A stretch of DNA of 44,915 nt from Methylovulum psychrotolerans (GTDB taxonomy: Bacteria > Pseudomonadota > Gammaproteobacteria > Methylococcales > Methylomonadaceae), in NCBI RefSeq assembly GCF_002923755.1, contig NZ_PGFZ01000004.1, forward strand, positions 382,350 through 427,264, given 5' to 3'. The notes beneath the pieces are model-generated. The model was not told where the DNA came from. It did not search any database and saw only the letters and a program-made list of their open reading frames with translations. Positions 9,301 to 17,263 of this stretch are shown here, piece after piece (the first letter of the stretch is position 1; each line of letters starts with the position of its first letter). The position numbers were made by a program, and so were the translations under genes.

Positions 9301-10020
9301 ATGATCGATTCAGAAAGTAAAATTTTGCAACAGTATTATAGCAAAACAGCACATGATTATGATGCACTGCACGTCAGCATAGACGAAAAAGATGAGCACT
9401 TTTTAGCTTTAGCATTTATGGTGGCGGCATCGGGGTTATTAGGCATAAAATCAATTTTGGACATTGGATCCGGTACCGGAAGAGCCATAAAATATGTCAA
9501 ACAACATGCGCCCGATATCCTTATTGTTGGTATTGAACCTGTAGAAGAGCTTCGTTCCATTGGCTATCAAAAGGGTATAGCTGAGGAAGAGTTAATTGAA
9601 GGCGATGCTACTAACTTAGCATATTCAGATGCATCCTTCGATTTGGTTTGTGCGTTTGGTGTGTTGCACCATATTAAATACCCCGAATTGGCCGTATCGG
9701 AAATGCTGCGAGTCGCTAAAAAGGGGATATTTATTTCAGACTCAAACAATTTTGGCCAGGGTTCAGTTTTGTCAAGAACCGTTAAGCAAATTATTAATGA
9801 AGTAGGATTATGGAAAGTTGCTGACTTTATAAAAACCTTGGGAAAAGGATATACTCTTTCAGAAGGTGACGGATTAGCGTATTCATATTCAGTATTTAAT
9901 AACTACAATCAAATACAGAAAGCTTGCAACAACATTCATATATTGAATACTAAAACAGGTTCTGCAAATCTTTATCGGACTGCCAGCCATATAGGATTGT
10001 TAGGCATAAAAAATGAATAA
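9301..10020 (+). CDS. class I SAM-dependent methyltransferase
   Basis: Predicted cytosolic methyltransferase of 239 aa, likely methylating a sugar or its precursor. Seen: motif I LDIGSGTGRAIKYV, motif II acid in GIEPVEEL, the EGDATNLAYSDASFDLVCAFGVLHHI stretch (motifs III/IV) and a typical post-motif. The frame extends back to 9244, but ATG 9301 sits 8 nt after AGGGG and begins the recognisable domain, so I place the start there, 10 bases after the glycosyltransferase stop. Its own stop overlaps the next start by 8 bases. The substrate is inferred only from context. Confidence 0.83.
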   Translation: MIDSESKILQQYYSKTAHDYDALHVSIDEKDEHFLALAFMVAASGLLGIKSILDIGSGTGRAIKYVKQHAPDILIVGIEPVEELRSIGYQKGIAEEELIEGDATNLAYSDASFDLVCAFGVLHHIKYPELAVSEMLRVAKKGIFISDSNNFGQGSVLSRTVKQIINEVGLWKVADFIKTLGKGYTLSEGDGLAYSYSVFNNYNQIQKACNNIHILNTKTGSANLYRTASHIGLLGIKNE

Positions 10021-11086
10021 GACCCGTTCCGCACTTAACGCATCTCATCTATTCACAGATGAGATCAGGATAAGGTTTGTCCTTCCTCCAAAATCCCAGC
10101 ATATTGCAGGGATAAAACTTGCCGTAGACGGTTTGTTCGAATCCCTTCAACAGCGAGGGATTGCCGTTCACCAAGGTGGGGATATTACTGATACGGCAGC
10201 TTTACATCATTTTCATGGCTTGTGGCAGCCATCGCATAGCTGGTTGGCTACCCGTCTCCGACGGCTTGGCCGGCCTTATGTGGTATCGCCGCACGGTATG
10301 TTGGAACCATGGGCATTACGCCACCGCAGTTGGAAAAAACAGCCTTATTTCAAATTAATAGAACGGCAATATCTTGAAAGTTCGCAAGCCCTTTTTGTAA
10401 CAAGCGATATGGAGGCTAAGCATTTAGTCACTATGATTTCGCATCCTCAGGTTGAAAATCTTCGCATCGGCTGTCAAGATCGGCATCGGCCTGACTATAT
10501 GGCGGCAAGAACGGCATTGAATTGGAAAAAAGATGAACGAATTTTGCTATTTCTTTCCCGTATTGATGTAAAAAAAGGCCTTGATATGCTTATTCAAGCC
10601 ATAGCAATTAGCCAGTTCAAGGAAAAATGGCGACTGGTGATTGTGGGTGACGGTGACCCTGCTTATGTAGAGTCACTAAAGTCCACTGTGGCCTCCCTGG
10701 GAAATAACATGCCCATCATTGAATGGATAGGGCCGGTTTGGGGTAAAGCGCGGTGGGTTTATCTTCAAGGGGCAGATTTGTTTTGCTTACCAACGCATTC
10801 TGAAAATTTTGGCTTGGCGGTGCTTGAGGCACTTCATGTAGGTACGCCTGTATTGACTACCGAACAAACACCATGGGTGGAATATCGCGATAAAGAGGGT
10901 TTTTTTATAGCCAAACCAGAAGTTTCGAGTATTCATGAAACGCTGTCAGCGGCATTTGCAAGTTTTCAATTAGGCTGGTCATCTGTTGATCGGGAATCTC
11001 TTGCCGATTGGACAGACAAGAAATTTTCTTGGCCATCAATTATCGATTCATATATCAATGCCTATGAACAGCTTATTAGAAAGTAA
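10013..11086 (+). CDS. family 4 glycosyltransferase
   Basis: GT-B glycosyltransferase of 357 aa. Seen: HHFHGLWQPSHSW and PYVVSPHGMLEPWALRH in the N-terminal domain (the SPHGML motif is common in this GT4 subgroup), domain 2 LLFLSRIDVKKGLDMLIQAI (about 181-200), and E-x7-E in PTHSENFGLAVLEALHVGTP. Start ATG 10013 overlaps the methyltransferase stop. It is the last gene of the tightly packed part of the left block; a 328-bp gap follows. Confidence 0.88.
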   Translation: MNKTRSALNASHLFTDEIRIRFVLPPKSQHIAGIKLAVDGLFESLQQRGIAVHQGGDITDTAALHHFHGLWQPSHSWLATRLRRLGRPYVVSPHGMLEPWALRHRSWKKQPYFKLIERQYLESSQALFVTSDMEAKHLVTMISHPQVENLRIGCQDRHRPDYMAARTALNWKKDERILLFLSRIDVKKGLDMLIQAIAISQFKEKWRLVIVGDGDPAYVESLKSTVASLGNNMPIIEWIGPVWGKARWVYLQGADLFCLPTHSENFGLAVLEALHVGTPVLTTEQTPWVEYRDKEGFFIAKPEVSSIHETLSAAFASFQLGWSSVDRESLADWTDKKFSWPSIIDSYINAYEQLIRK

Positions 11087-11414
11087 CAGGTTTATTGTGC
11101 TTAGATTTGATTCCGTGTTGTGCCATCTTTATTGGTTTGTACAAACTATTTACGGGTTGCTCTTACTTATCATAGGTTCTATTTTCTGACCTCTTTTTGA
11201 AAGGCACATGGTGTTAGTGCATAAATTAATAATTATTTGATTTTGAATGATAAATTTTTCGATCAAAAACTACTGATTTTTAATGAAAACAATTTTTTAT
11301 CATGGACTTATAAACCGCCGTCAAGGCAGGCTATTTTATTTTATCAGGAAGAGGGTTAAGAAAACCATTGCAATGGTTTGACATATTAACATAACTATTA
11401 CCTAGCTAAACAAA
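11087..11414 (+). other. 328-bp AT-rich intergenic region
   Basis: No convincing gene. It is strongly AT-rich (for example 11215-11300) and ends in a perfect 18-bp palindrome listed separately. A TTGACA hexamer at 11378-11383 partly overlaps that palindrome, but no good -10 box lies 16-18 bases downstream. It probably holds the promoter and control site for the following acetyltransferase gene. Confidence 0.6.
11362..11379. promoter_or_regulatory. perfect 18-bp palindrome, candidate operator
   Basis: AAACCATTGCAATGGTTT reads the same on both strands with no spacer. It lies 35 bases before the ATG of the WcaF-like gene and touches a TTGACA-like hexamer (11378-11383). A dimeric transcription factor bound here could block that hexamer. 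The palindrome is seen directly; the operator role is inference. Confidence 0.45.
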
Positions 11415-11960
11415 ATGTATCTTGATTTATACGAAAATAGTAATTTTAAACGTGGTGCTTCGCGTATTAAGGAAGTGTTCTGGCTTTTAAGTGGGGATAT
11501 GTTTTTAGCGGGTTCGCTTCCAGGATCTTTTTGGCGGGTAGGGTTACTGCGATTATTTGGCGCAAAAATTGGTGTTGGCGTTGTAATCAAACCGAAATTA
11601 CGCGTGAAATTTCCCTGGCGGCTGAACATCGGAAATTACTGTTGGTTAGGTGAAAGTGTATGGATCGACAATCTAGCCGAAGTAAATCTTGGAGACCATA
11701 TATGTATCTCACAAGGAGCCTATTTTTGTACAGGAAGTCATGACTGGGGCAAACAGAGTTTTGATCTGATCGTTAAACCGATTAATGTTGCATCACATTC
11801 CTGGATTGGTGCCATGAGCCGGGTCGGCCCAGGAGTGACTATAGGCGAAGGGACTGTATTAACGTTTGGTAGTGTAGCTACACGAGCCCTGGCTCCATGG
11901 TCAATTTGTAGTGGCAATCCTGCCATCGAAATCAAAAAGCGGTCAATGGTGAAAAGATAG
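11415..11960 (+). CDS. wcaF: WcaF-like left-handed beta-helix acetyltransferase
   Basis: O-acetyltransferase of the hexapeptide-repeat family, transferring acetyl from acetyl-CoA to a glycan sugar, as proposed for colanic acid WcaF. Seen: LLRLFGAKIGVGVVIKP, FPWRLNIGNYCWLGESVWI, ISQGAYFCTGSHDW with the catalytic-type His, PGVTIGEGTVLTFGSVATR, and the terminal SGNPAIEIKKR. Length (181 aa) matches WcaF closely. No strong Shine-Dalgarno precedes ATG 11415; the N-terminal LYENSNFKRG fits the family. It lies apart from its neighbours with gaps on both sides and may be transcribed alone under the palindrome. Confidence 0.9.
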   Translation: MYLDLYENSNFKRGASRIKEVFWLLSGDMFLAGSLPGSFWRVGLLRLFGAKIGVGVVIKPKLRVKFPWRLNIGNYCWLGESVWIDNLAEVNLGDHICISQGAYFCTGSHDWGKQSFDLIVKPINVASHSWIGAMSRVGPGVTIGEGTVLTFGSVATRALAPWSICSGNPAIEIKKRSMVKR

Positions 11961-12114
11961 TTTCACTCAACACGGGTAAATATTGTGGCTCACCTTCTCA
12001 ATTTTACTCAAGTTTATTGAGGGATAACACCTATGGCTTATCCTTAAGCGGAGCCATATACAATTTCAGCCCCTTATTGCAGCCAGTCAGTGCCACAAGT
12101 AAACGGAGTCCAGT

Positions 12115-12867
12115 TTGAAAATTTCCCTCATCACTTCAGTTTATAATAACCAAGAAACCATCGCCGAAGCCATCGGTTCGGTGCTGTCACAGACGTACCC
12201 GAACATTGAATATATCATTATCGACGGCGGCTCCACCGATGGTACGGTGAATATTGTCAGATCTTACCAAGACCAACTGGCCGCGTTTGTTTCCGAACCG
12301 GATCGGGGCATTTACGACGGCCTCAATAAAGGCATAAGGTTGGCGACGGGGGATGTCATCGGTTTTTTGCATTCGGATGATTTGTATCAAGATAACAAGG
12401 TGATTGCAAAAGTCGCCCAAGCCTTTACTGATAATCCTGTCGATTCCGTATACGGTGACCTGACCTATATCGATAAAAATGATCCTACGAAAATTATCCG
12501 CTATTGGCAGAGCGGTCTGTTTTCCTTGAAGAAGCTGCGCTATGGTTGGATGCCGCCCCATCCGACTTTTTTTGTCAAACGGGACATCTACGAACGCTAT
12601 GGTATGTTTGACACTAGTTTTAAAATTGCCGCCGATTATGATTTGATTTTGCGTTTTTTAGGTAAAAACCGAATTTCAACGTACTATATCCCTAGCGTCT
12701 TAATCAAAATGCGGTTAGGTGGGGCAAGCAATAAAAATTGGAAAAATGTATTACTAAAAAGCACAGAATATCTTCAAGTCATGAAAAATAATGACATAGG
12801 TAGTGTATTAAGTTTGCTGATCAAAAACCTTTCAAAGCTACAACAATTTTTTATAAAAAAACCTTAA
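12115..12867 (+). CDS. WcaE-like family 2 glycosyltransferase
   Basis: GT-A glycosyltransferase of 250 aa. Seen: ISLITSVYNNQETIAEAIGS, IIDGGSTDGT (about 36-44), the SEPDRGIYDGLNKG stretch typical of the WcaE-like group (about 60-72), HSDD at 86-89, and FKIAADYDLILRF near 165. The start is TTG 12115, preceded by ACGGAG; no ATG fits better. In colanic-acid loci this type is near WcaF, as here. It is the last gene of the left block, and the - strand Anbu cluster converges on it. The 3' end (12770-12867) is very AT-rich. Confidence 0.87.
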   Translation: MKISLITSVYNNQETIAEAIGSVLSQTYPNIEYIIIDGGSTDGTVNIVRSYQDQLAAFVSEPDRGIYDGLNKGIRLATGDVIGFLHSDDLYQDNKVIAKVAQAFTDNPVDSVYGDLTYIDKNDPTKIIRYWQSGLFSLKKLRYGWMPPHPTFFVKRDIYERYGMFDTSFKIAADYDLILRFLGKNRISTYYIPSVLIKMRLGGASNKNWKNVLLKSTEYLQVMKNNDIGSVLSLLIKNLSKLQQFFIKKP

Positions 12868-13093
12868 GAATTAAACTGTCGTTATATCGGGTTAAGATAA
12901 AACCCTAACTTACCGTTAACGTCTATGTTGTTATCCTCTTGAAAGTTTCTGATTGCCATAGATTAAGCCAGAAATGAGATTTTATATCGGTTTTAAACGT
13001 CCCATTATCAGCTCAACCAGTATAGTTCTGTAACGGAGTAGCACTTCGTGGAGTTAGGTAGGCATGAATGAGACATTTTCGATTGTCGATAGG
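12868..13093. other. convergent intergenic region with weak hairpin
   Basis: A 226-bp space between convergent genes. GGGTT/AACCC arms with a 7-base loop (12889-12905) could be a weak terminator, but no T-run follows on either strand. A second possible stem TTTCTG/CAGAAA lies near 12947-12975. Nothing else is recognisable. Confidence 0.3.
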
Positions 13094-13957
13094 CTAATAA
13101 TAGAATGACGACGAAATGTTGGGCTTATCATTCTGCAAATAATTTTCTAACTCGGTTGCCTCGTCAGTTCTGACCCTGAATTTGACCAGCGTATTAGGAC
13201 CAAAGGTAGAACTGATAGCGACATCGGCGGCATCGCGGCCACGCGCTATCAATACCCGTCCAATTCTGGGCGTATTGTTACGCGCATCGAATGTGTACCA
13301 ACAGCCATCAAGGTAAGCCTCAAACCAACCGGCAAAATCCATCACGCCAGGCAACGGCGCTATACCTATATCACCTAAGTAGCCTGTGCAGTAGCGAGCG
13401 GGGATATTCATGCAACGGCAAAAGGTGATGGCAAGATGGGCGTAATCACGGCAAACGCCGGCTTTTTCCTGAAAGGCTTCCCAAGCCGTCTTAGTGCGAC
13501 GGGCATGTTGATAACCAAAGGCAATATGTTGGTTAACATAATCGCAGATGGTTTGGACACGCATCCATCCCGTCGGGGCTTTGTCAAACAATTGCCACGC
13601 TATTTCAGACAGGCGGTCGGTTTCGCAATAGCGGCTCCCCAACAGAAACACCAACGTCTCGTCTGGCAAAGCTTCTACTGGCATTTGTTTTGCGTGTGGG
13701 ACAAAACTATCCGTTTGCCCTGTATCACGGATAACCGCATTGGCGGACAGCCGCAACTGGCCTTTAGGGGCGACGATGCGGCTGCACCAGTTGCCATAAC
13801 TGTCATGATACGCGGTAATTGGTATGGGTGGGTCGGTGATCATGTTGTCAGGAATAATTAAATCTGAGACGCGTGTGTGATGCACATTCAAGGTCAGGAT
13901 CATTGGGGTCGGCTGCGGACAGTCGTAAATTACTTCATAGCCTATATTGATTTTCAT
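13094..13957 (-). CDS. transglutaminase-like protein, probable missing catalytic His
   Basis: Protein of 287 aa with an N-terminal beta-rich region of the bacterial transglutaminase-like type (about 1-90) and a transglutaminase-like core (about 120-230). The nucleophile motif is GVCRDYAHLAI, Cys169. The third triad residue is FDARNN, Asp224. Where the family has His before Ala-Trp, this protein reads MDFAGWFEAY, so Ala209 occupies the aligned place. Cytoplasmic: no signal peptide. ATG 13957 follows AAGGGC. It is third in an Anbu-led cluster, 61 bases after the amidohydrolase. Anbu genes commonly neighbour transglutaminase-like genes. The His loss suggests a non-hydrolytic role or a shifted catalytic residue, which is inference. 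Confidence 0.87.
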   Translation of the reverse strand: MKINIGYEVIYDCPQPTPMILTLNVHHTRVSDLIIPDNMITDPPIPITAYHDSYGNWCSRIVAPKGQLRLSANAVIRDTGQTDSFVPHAKQMPVEALPDETLVFLLGSRYCETDRLSEIAWQLFDKAPTGWMRVQTICDYVNQHIAFGYQHARRTKTAWEAFQEKAGVCRDYAHLAITFCRCMNIPARYCTGYLGDIGIAPLPGVMDFAGWFEAYLDGCWYTFDARNNTPRIGRVLIARGRDAADVAISSTFGPNTLVKFRVRTDEATELENYLQNDKPNISSSFYY

Positions 13958-14018
13958 GGTGATTGCCCTTAATTGATTGCAAAACTAGCCTGAGGCAAGT
14001 TCTAATGTATTGATTAGC

Positions 14019-14804
14019 TTATGAGGATGTTCCGTAACATTGGCTCACAAGGGTTTGTCCTAACGATTCGATAAGGACTTTGCGTAGGTTTGGCCAAGCT
14101 TGACCTGCCCTGATAACATGCTTCTGATTGATTTCCAGCTCAATGCCCAGGTAGGTTCCGGGCGGCATTTGTTGGCGTAACCAAGAGGTCAAGCCATCGC
14201 CTTTTCCTAAATAAGGGTAATTGCGGCGGACTTTTAAATCAGGTGCGCATCGCTTGAGCGCGAACTGCCAACGCCCGCACAAATCCGCTTCCCCTGGTCG
14301 GGCAGGATCGTACAGCAAGCCTATATCGGCGGTGCGTATTTTGCCGTTTAATTCGGGCGTAAAGCTATGCGACGAAACATGAATCACCAGCCCATGATAG
14401 GCAATCCCCTGCCTGACCAAACGTTCCACTTGCTCGCGGTAGGGTTGGTAATAGTATTGCAAAATTTCCTGCCGCGCAGCCACTGAAAGGCGACGGATCA
14501 CCTCTGCATGGAGGCGCGGATGACCGACAGAACGGTTCAAGTCAACCAACAAGCGGCTAACAGTGGCCGCCACTAGCGGCGCAGATAATGCTGTTGCCAG
14601 TTCTTTTGCCATCAGCAACGCACCGAAATCAAAGCCACAATGGGTTGCCAATTGCGCTTGATAGCTATGGAAAAAATCCTGATACGGTAGGGGGATTAAG
14701 TTGCCGCCATGCTCGCAAGTCACCACAAAGCCTTGGCTGATACAGTCTGTTACCGATTTATCCATGGCCTCAGTTTGTGGTTTTATAGCCAAGGCTTTCA
14801 CCAA
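14019..14804 (-). CDS. N-formylglutamate amidohydrolase family protein
   Basis: About 260-aa zinc amidohydrolase-like protein. Seen: TCEHGGNLIP (about 29-38, the metal-binding E/H pair), DLNRSVGHPRLH with the conserved Asn-Arg, VIHVSSHSFTP, DIGLLYDPAR, and GIELEINQKHV near the end. Known members hydrolyse N-formyl-glutamate or act on gamma-glutamyl-type amides. There is no histidine-degradation gene nearby, so a different amide substrate in the Anbu cluster is likely (inference). The frame begins at TTG 14804; GTG 14801 overlaps the Anbu stop as GTGA and is the likely translationally coupled start. ATG 14765 is possible but its GAGG is only two bases away. Confidence 0.87.
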   Translation of the reverse strand: MVKALAIKPQTEAMDKSVTDCISQGFVVTCEHGGNLIPLPYQDFFHSYQAQLATHCGFDFGALLMAKELATALSAPLVAATVSRLLVDLNRSVGHPRLHAEVIRRLSVAARQEILQYYYQPYREQVERLVRQGIAYHGLVIHVSSHSFTPELNGKIRTADIGLLYDPARPGEADLCGRWQFALKRCAPDLKVRRNYPYLGKGDGLTSWLRQQMPPGTYLGIELEINQKHVIRAGQAWPNLRKVLIESLGQTLVSQCYGTSS

Positions 14805-15523
14805 TCCAAATTGGGCAGGCGGTTGAATACCTCCCGCGTACCTTCAGTCCATTGCTTACCCAAGGTACTGAAGTAGTCATCCCCCACCTCAAAGCGGCGG
14901 CGCATCTGCACCTCAAGGCTATCACGCCGATAACAAACTAAATCAATCGGCATACCGACAGATAAATTACTGCTCATTGTTGAGTCAAAAGACACGAGGA
15001 CAGACTTTGCGGCATTGTTCAGAGACGTTGAGCGGGTAATGACCCGATCAATAATCGGCTTCCCGTATTTGGTCTCCCCTGTTTGGAAGTAAGGTGTTTC
15101 AACGCTAGCCTCGATAAAGTTGCCCTGCGTATAAATTCGGAACAGGCGGGGCGGTTCACCTTTGACCTGCCCCCCCAATATGAACGAGGCGTTAAAACTG
15201 ATCGCACTTGCGGCCAAATGTTGGCCATCACGACGGTTAATGTCACGCATGGCATCCGACACCTGTATGGCCACATCGAAAAGTGTTTTCGCGCTCCAGA
15301 GATTAGGTTCGTCGTTATTTTCATTCCGCTGCTTCAATACGCTGACCACCGCTTGTGTCCCTGCCAAATTGCCCGAACTTAATAGCACAATGACGCGGTC
15401 AGCAGCGCGTTCAAACACTGTCATTTTACAAAAGCTCGCAATATCATCGACACCCGCATGAGTGCGCGAATCCGATGCAAATACTAGCCCCGTGTCGAGC
15501 ATGATGCCTATACAGTAAGTCAT
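14798..15523 (-). CDS. anbu: Anbu-type proteasome-like peptidase
   Basis: Ancestral beta-subunit-like Ntn hydrolase of 241 aa, forming a self-compartmentalised peptidase ring in the cytosol. Seen: the sequence opens Met-Thr-Tyr-Cys, so removal of Met exposes the catalytic N-terminal Thr. Asp18 (ASDSR) and Lys33 match the Ntn triad positions, and THAGVDDIASF is a strong Anbu signature. Later SGNLAGTQAVV and the KYGKPIIDR stretch also fit. The gene leads a - strand cluster with an overlapping amidohydrolase and a transglutaminase-like gene. The alpha-E and ATP-grasp amide ligase partners often found with Anbu are absent from this window. No strong Shine-Dalgarno precedes the start. Confidence 0.93.
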   Translation of the reverse strand: MTYCIGIMLDTGLVFASDSRTHAGVDDIASFCKMTVFERAADRVIVLLSSGNLAGTQAVVSVLKQRNENNDEPNLWSAKTLFDVAIQVSDAMRDINRRDGQHLAASAISFNASFILGGQVKGEPPRLFRIYTQGNFIEASVETPYFQTGETKYGKPIIDRVITRSTSLNNAAKSVLVSFDSTMSSNLSVGMPIDLVCYRRDSLEVQMRRRFEVGDDYFSTLGKQWTEGTREVFNRLPNLDW

Positions 15524-16193
15524 GGATAAATTAGTCGGTTAAGTCATTGAGAGATCGGCTCTATAACCCTTAAAGAAAAAAGATGGGCAGAGTCGGTTGG
15601 GATTTTGTTGTCATTTTACCCCTTACTCAAGGATTGTCTGTGTGCTATCTAACATTGTGTGAGTTTAAGATGGAGGCTTGTAAAAACGCTTTTGTCGCAA
15701 AATTTACCGCATCTGCCTTATCCTACAACGGCAAACCATCTATTGCCTGATTATGCCCATCTGGCATTAGCTGCGCCCGTAGGACGCTGAGCTCAGCATA
15801 AGCTATAGCGTCATAATAAGCCGCTTTCCGGCATCATATCCCATTAAAAACACAAGGTTATTCCTGCGGCAACGTCTATGCTTGCCGAAAAATTGCCCGA
15901 CTTTGTCATAAAAGCACCAAAACAGGCTATTTAATTACTGGCTAATATAATAAATAATCTTTATTTTTCAAAAAATTATATATTTCCCGAAATTTTTTTT
16001 ATTTATTTCCGAAAATATTTACAAAAGTGTGAACTATTCACTCTACCTGAAATATAAATTATGATTTAATTCGGAAATGGTGAGTTAATAAAATTGTAAC
16101 AATAACCCCTTAAGGCATTTCCAAGAAAAATACGCAACCGGAAATCGCCTTGATACCGTATTTTTTCTGCAATGGCTTACAGGAGTTACCTTA
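15524..16193. promoter_or_regulatory. 670-bp divergent, partly very AT-rich leader region
   Basis: No gene found. It separates the divergent Anbu cluster and hydrolase operon, so it should carry promoters for both. Contents: a hairpin at 15783-15812 (GACGCT/AGCGTC arms, with inner AGCT/AGCT pairing); a perfect TATAAT at 15946-15951 without a clear -35; three related motifs TTTCCCGAAA (15983-15992), TTTCCGAAA (16006-16014) and TTCGGAAA (16070-16077); and a 13-bp inverted repeat GTGAA-CTA-TTCAC (16029-16041). Bases 15940-16130 are far more AT-rich than the genes on either side. Promoter roles are inference. Confidence 0.5.
15783..15812. other. hairpin in divergent intergenic region
   Basis: Outer arms GACGCT (15783-15788) and AGCGTC (15807-15812) are perfectly complementary. 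Inside them AGCT pairs with AGCT around a 7-base loop. The perfect palindrome GCTGAGCTCAGC (15787-15798) overlaps the left side. No T-run follows, so this is more likely a structured or protein-bound element than a terminator. Confidence 0.4.
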
Positions 16194-17243
16194 ATGTCTT
16201 TACACACTTCGTTCGGCGAATCGGTCTATGAAGAACGGGTCGTACCGTTTACTGCCGCAGACGGTTTAGCCCTTAACCTGATTAATCTGCGTGGCCAGAG
16301 AAAGCCGCATAAATGTCCGGTGCTGTTAGTGCATGGGGCAGGGGTGCGCGGCAATATTTTCCGCGCCCCAGTCACTAAAACCATTGTCGATGCCCTGATT
16401 GAAGAAGGCTATGATGTCTGGCTAGAGAACTGGCGGGCGAGCATTGCCTTCCCGCCAAATTTGTGGACGTTAGACCAAGCCGCGCTGTACGACCACCCGC
16501 AGGCGGTCTACACCCTATTGCGGGAAACCCGTGCCGACGAAATCAAGGCTATCATCCACTGCCAAGGCTCCACTAGCTTTACCATGTCCGCCATTGCCGG
16601 ACTCGTCCCCGATGTTACGACCATTATCAGTAACGCCGTATCGTTACATCCGATTGTGCCGTGTTGGTCACGTTTTAAATTGCAATGTTTGGTGCCGATA
16701 GTCGGCCTAATGACCGACTACCTTAATCCTCATTGGGGGGTCTATGCCCCTAACCTCATCGCCAAATTTATTACCCTGCTGGTCAACCTGACTCATCATG
16801 AATGCCATAACGCCGTCTGTAAACAAGTCAGTTTTACTTACGGCAGCGGTTTTCCGGCACTATGGCGCCATGAAAACCTCAACGAGGCAACCCACGAATG
16901 GCTAAAAGAAGAGTTTGGTGCCGTGCCGTTGCGCTTTTTTGCCCAAATCACCCGCTGTATCCAGCAAGGCCATTTAGTGGCGGTTGAAGACCTTGAAGGC
17001 TTGCCCGACGACTTTACCGCCGCACCGCCAAAAACCGCCGCCCGTTTTGCCTTTTTTGCGGGTGAGGACAATCTGTGCTTTTTGCCCGACAGCCAAACCA
17101 AAAGCCATGCGTATTTTTCGGCTTTGCGCAGCAACTACCATACGTTGCACCGCCTGCCTAACTATGGGCATTTGGATATGTTTATGGGCAAAAATGCCGC
17201 CCAAGATGTCTTTCCGTTAATGTTGCAAGAACTTGCCAAATAA
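16194..17243 (+). CDS. alpha/beta hydrolase with Cys nucleophile
   Basis: Hydrolase of 349 aa, cytosolic, with no signal peptide. Seen: oxyanion region LLVHGAGVRGN (about 44-54); nucleophile elbow IHCQGS, where Cys123 replaces the usual Ser; acid candidate Asp292 in FAGEDNLCF; His326 in NYGHLDMF. A Cys nucleophile occurs in dienelactone hydrolases, and I recall an HCxGS elbow in alpha/beta-hydrolase domains fused to GMC oxidoreductases in other bacteria. A GMC enzyme gene lies three genes downstream. Strong AGGAG precedes ATG 16194 by 8 bases. It is first in the five-gene set, 20 bases before the decarboxylase-like gene. Substrate unknown; an ester, lactone or thioester of a hydrophobic alcohol is plausible. 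Confidence 0.85.
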   Translation: MSLHTSFGESVYEERVVPFTAADGLALNLINLRGQRKPHKCPVLLVHGAGVRGNIFRAPVTKTIVDALIEEGYDVWLENWRASIAFPPNLWTLDQAALYDHPQAVYTLLRETRADEIKAIIHCQGSTSFTMSAIAGLVPDVTTIISNAVSLHPIVPCWSRFKLQCLVPIVGLMTDYLNPHWGVYAPNLIAKFITLLVNLTHHECHNAVCKQVSFTYGSGFPALWRHENLNEATHEWLKEEFGAVPLRFFAQITRCIQQGHLVAVEDLEGLPDDFTAAPPKTAARFAFFAGEDNLCFLPDSQTKSHAYFSALRSNYHTLHRLPNYGHLDMFMGKNAAQDVFPLMLQELAK

Positions 17244-17263
17244 TTTTCACTCAGGGGCTGACC

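Noticed and set aside
13436-13861. 141-aa open frame antisense to the transglutaminase-like gene
   Set aside because: The opposite strand has clear domain motifs; this frame looks like a shadow.
15083-15461. + strand open frames antisense to Anbu
   Set aside because: They shadow a well-supported gene and show no family motif.
15946-15951. Firm promoter call on a perfect TATAAT
   Set aside because: It has no acceptable -35 box at 16-18 bases and lies in very AT-rich sequence where the hexamer is common.
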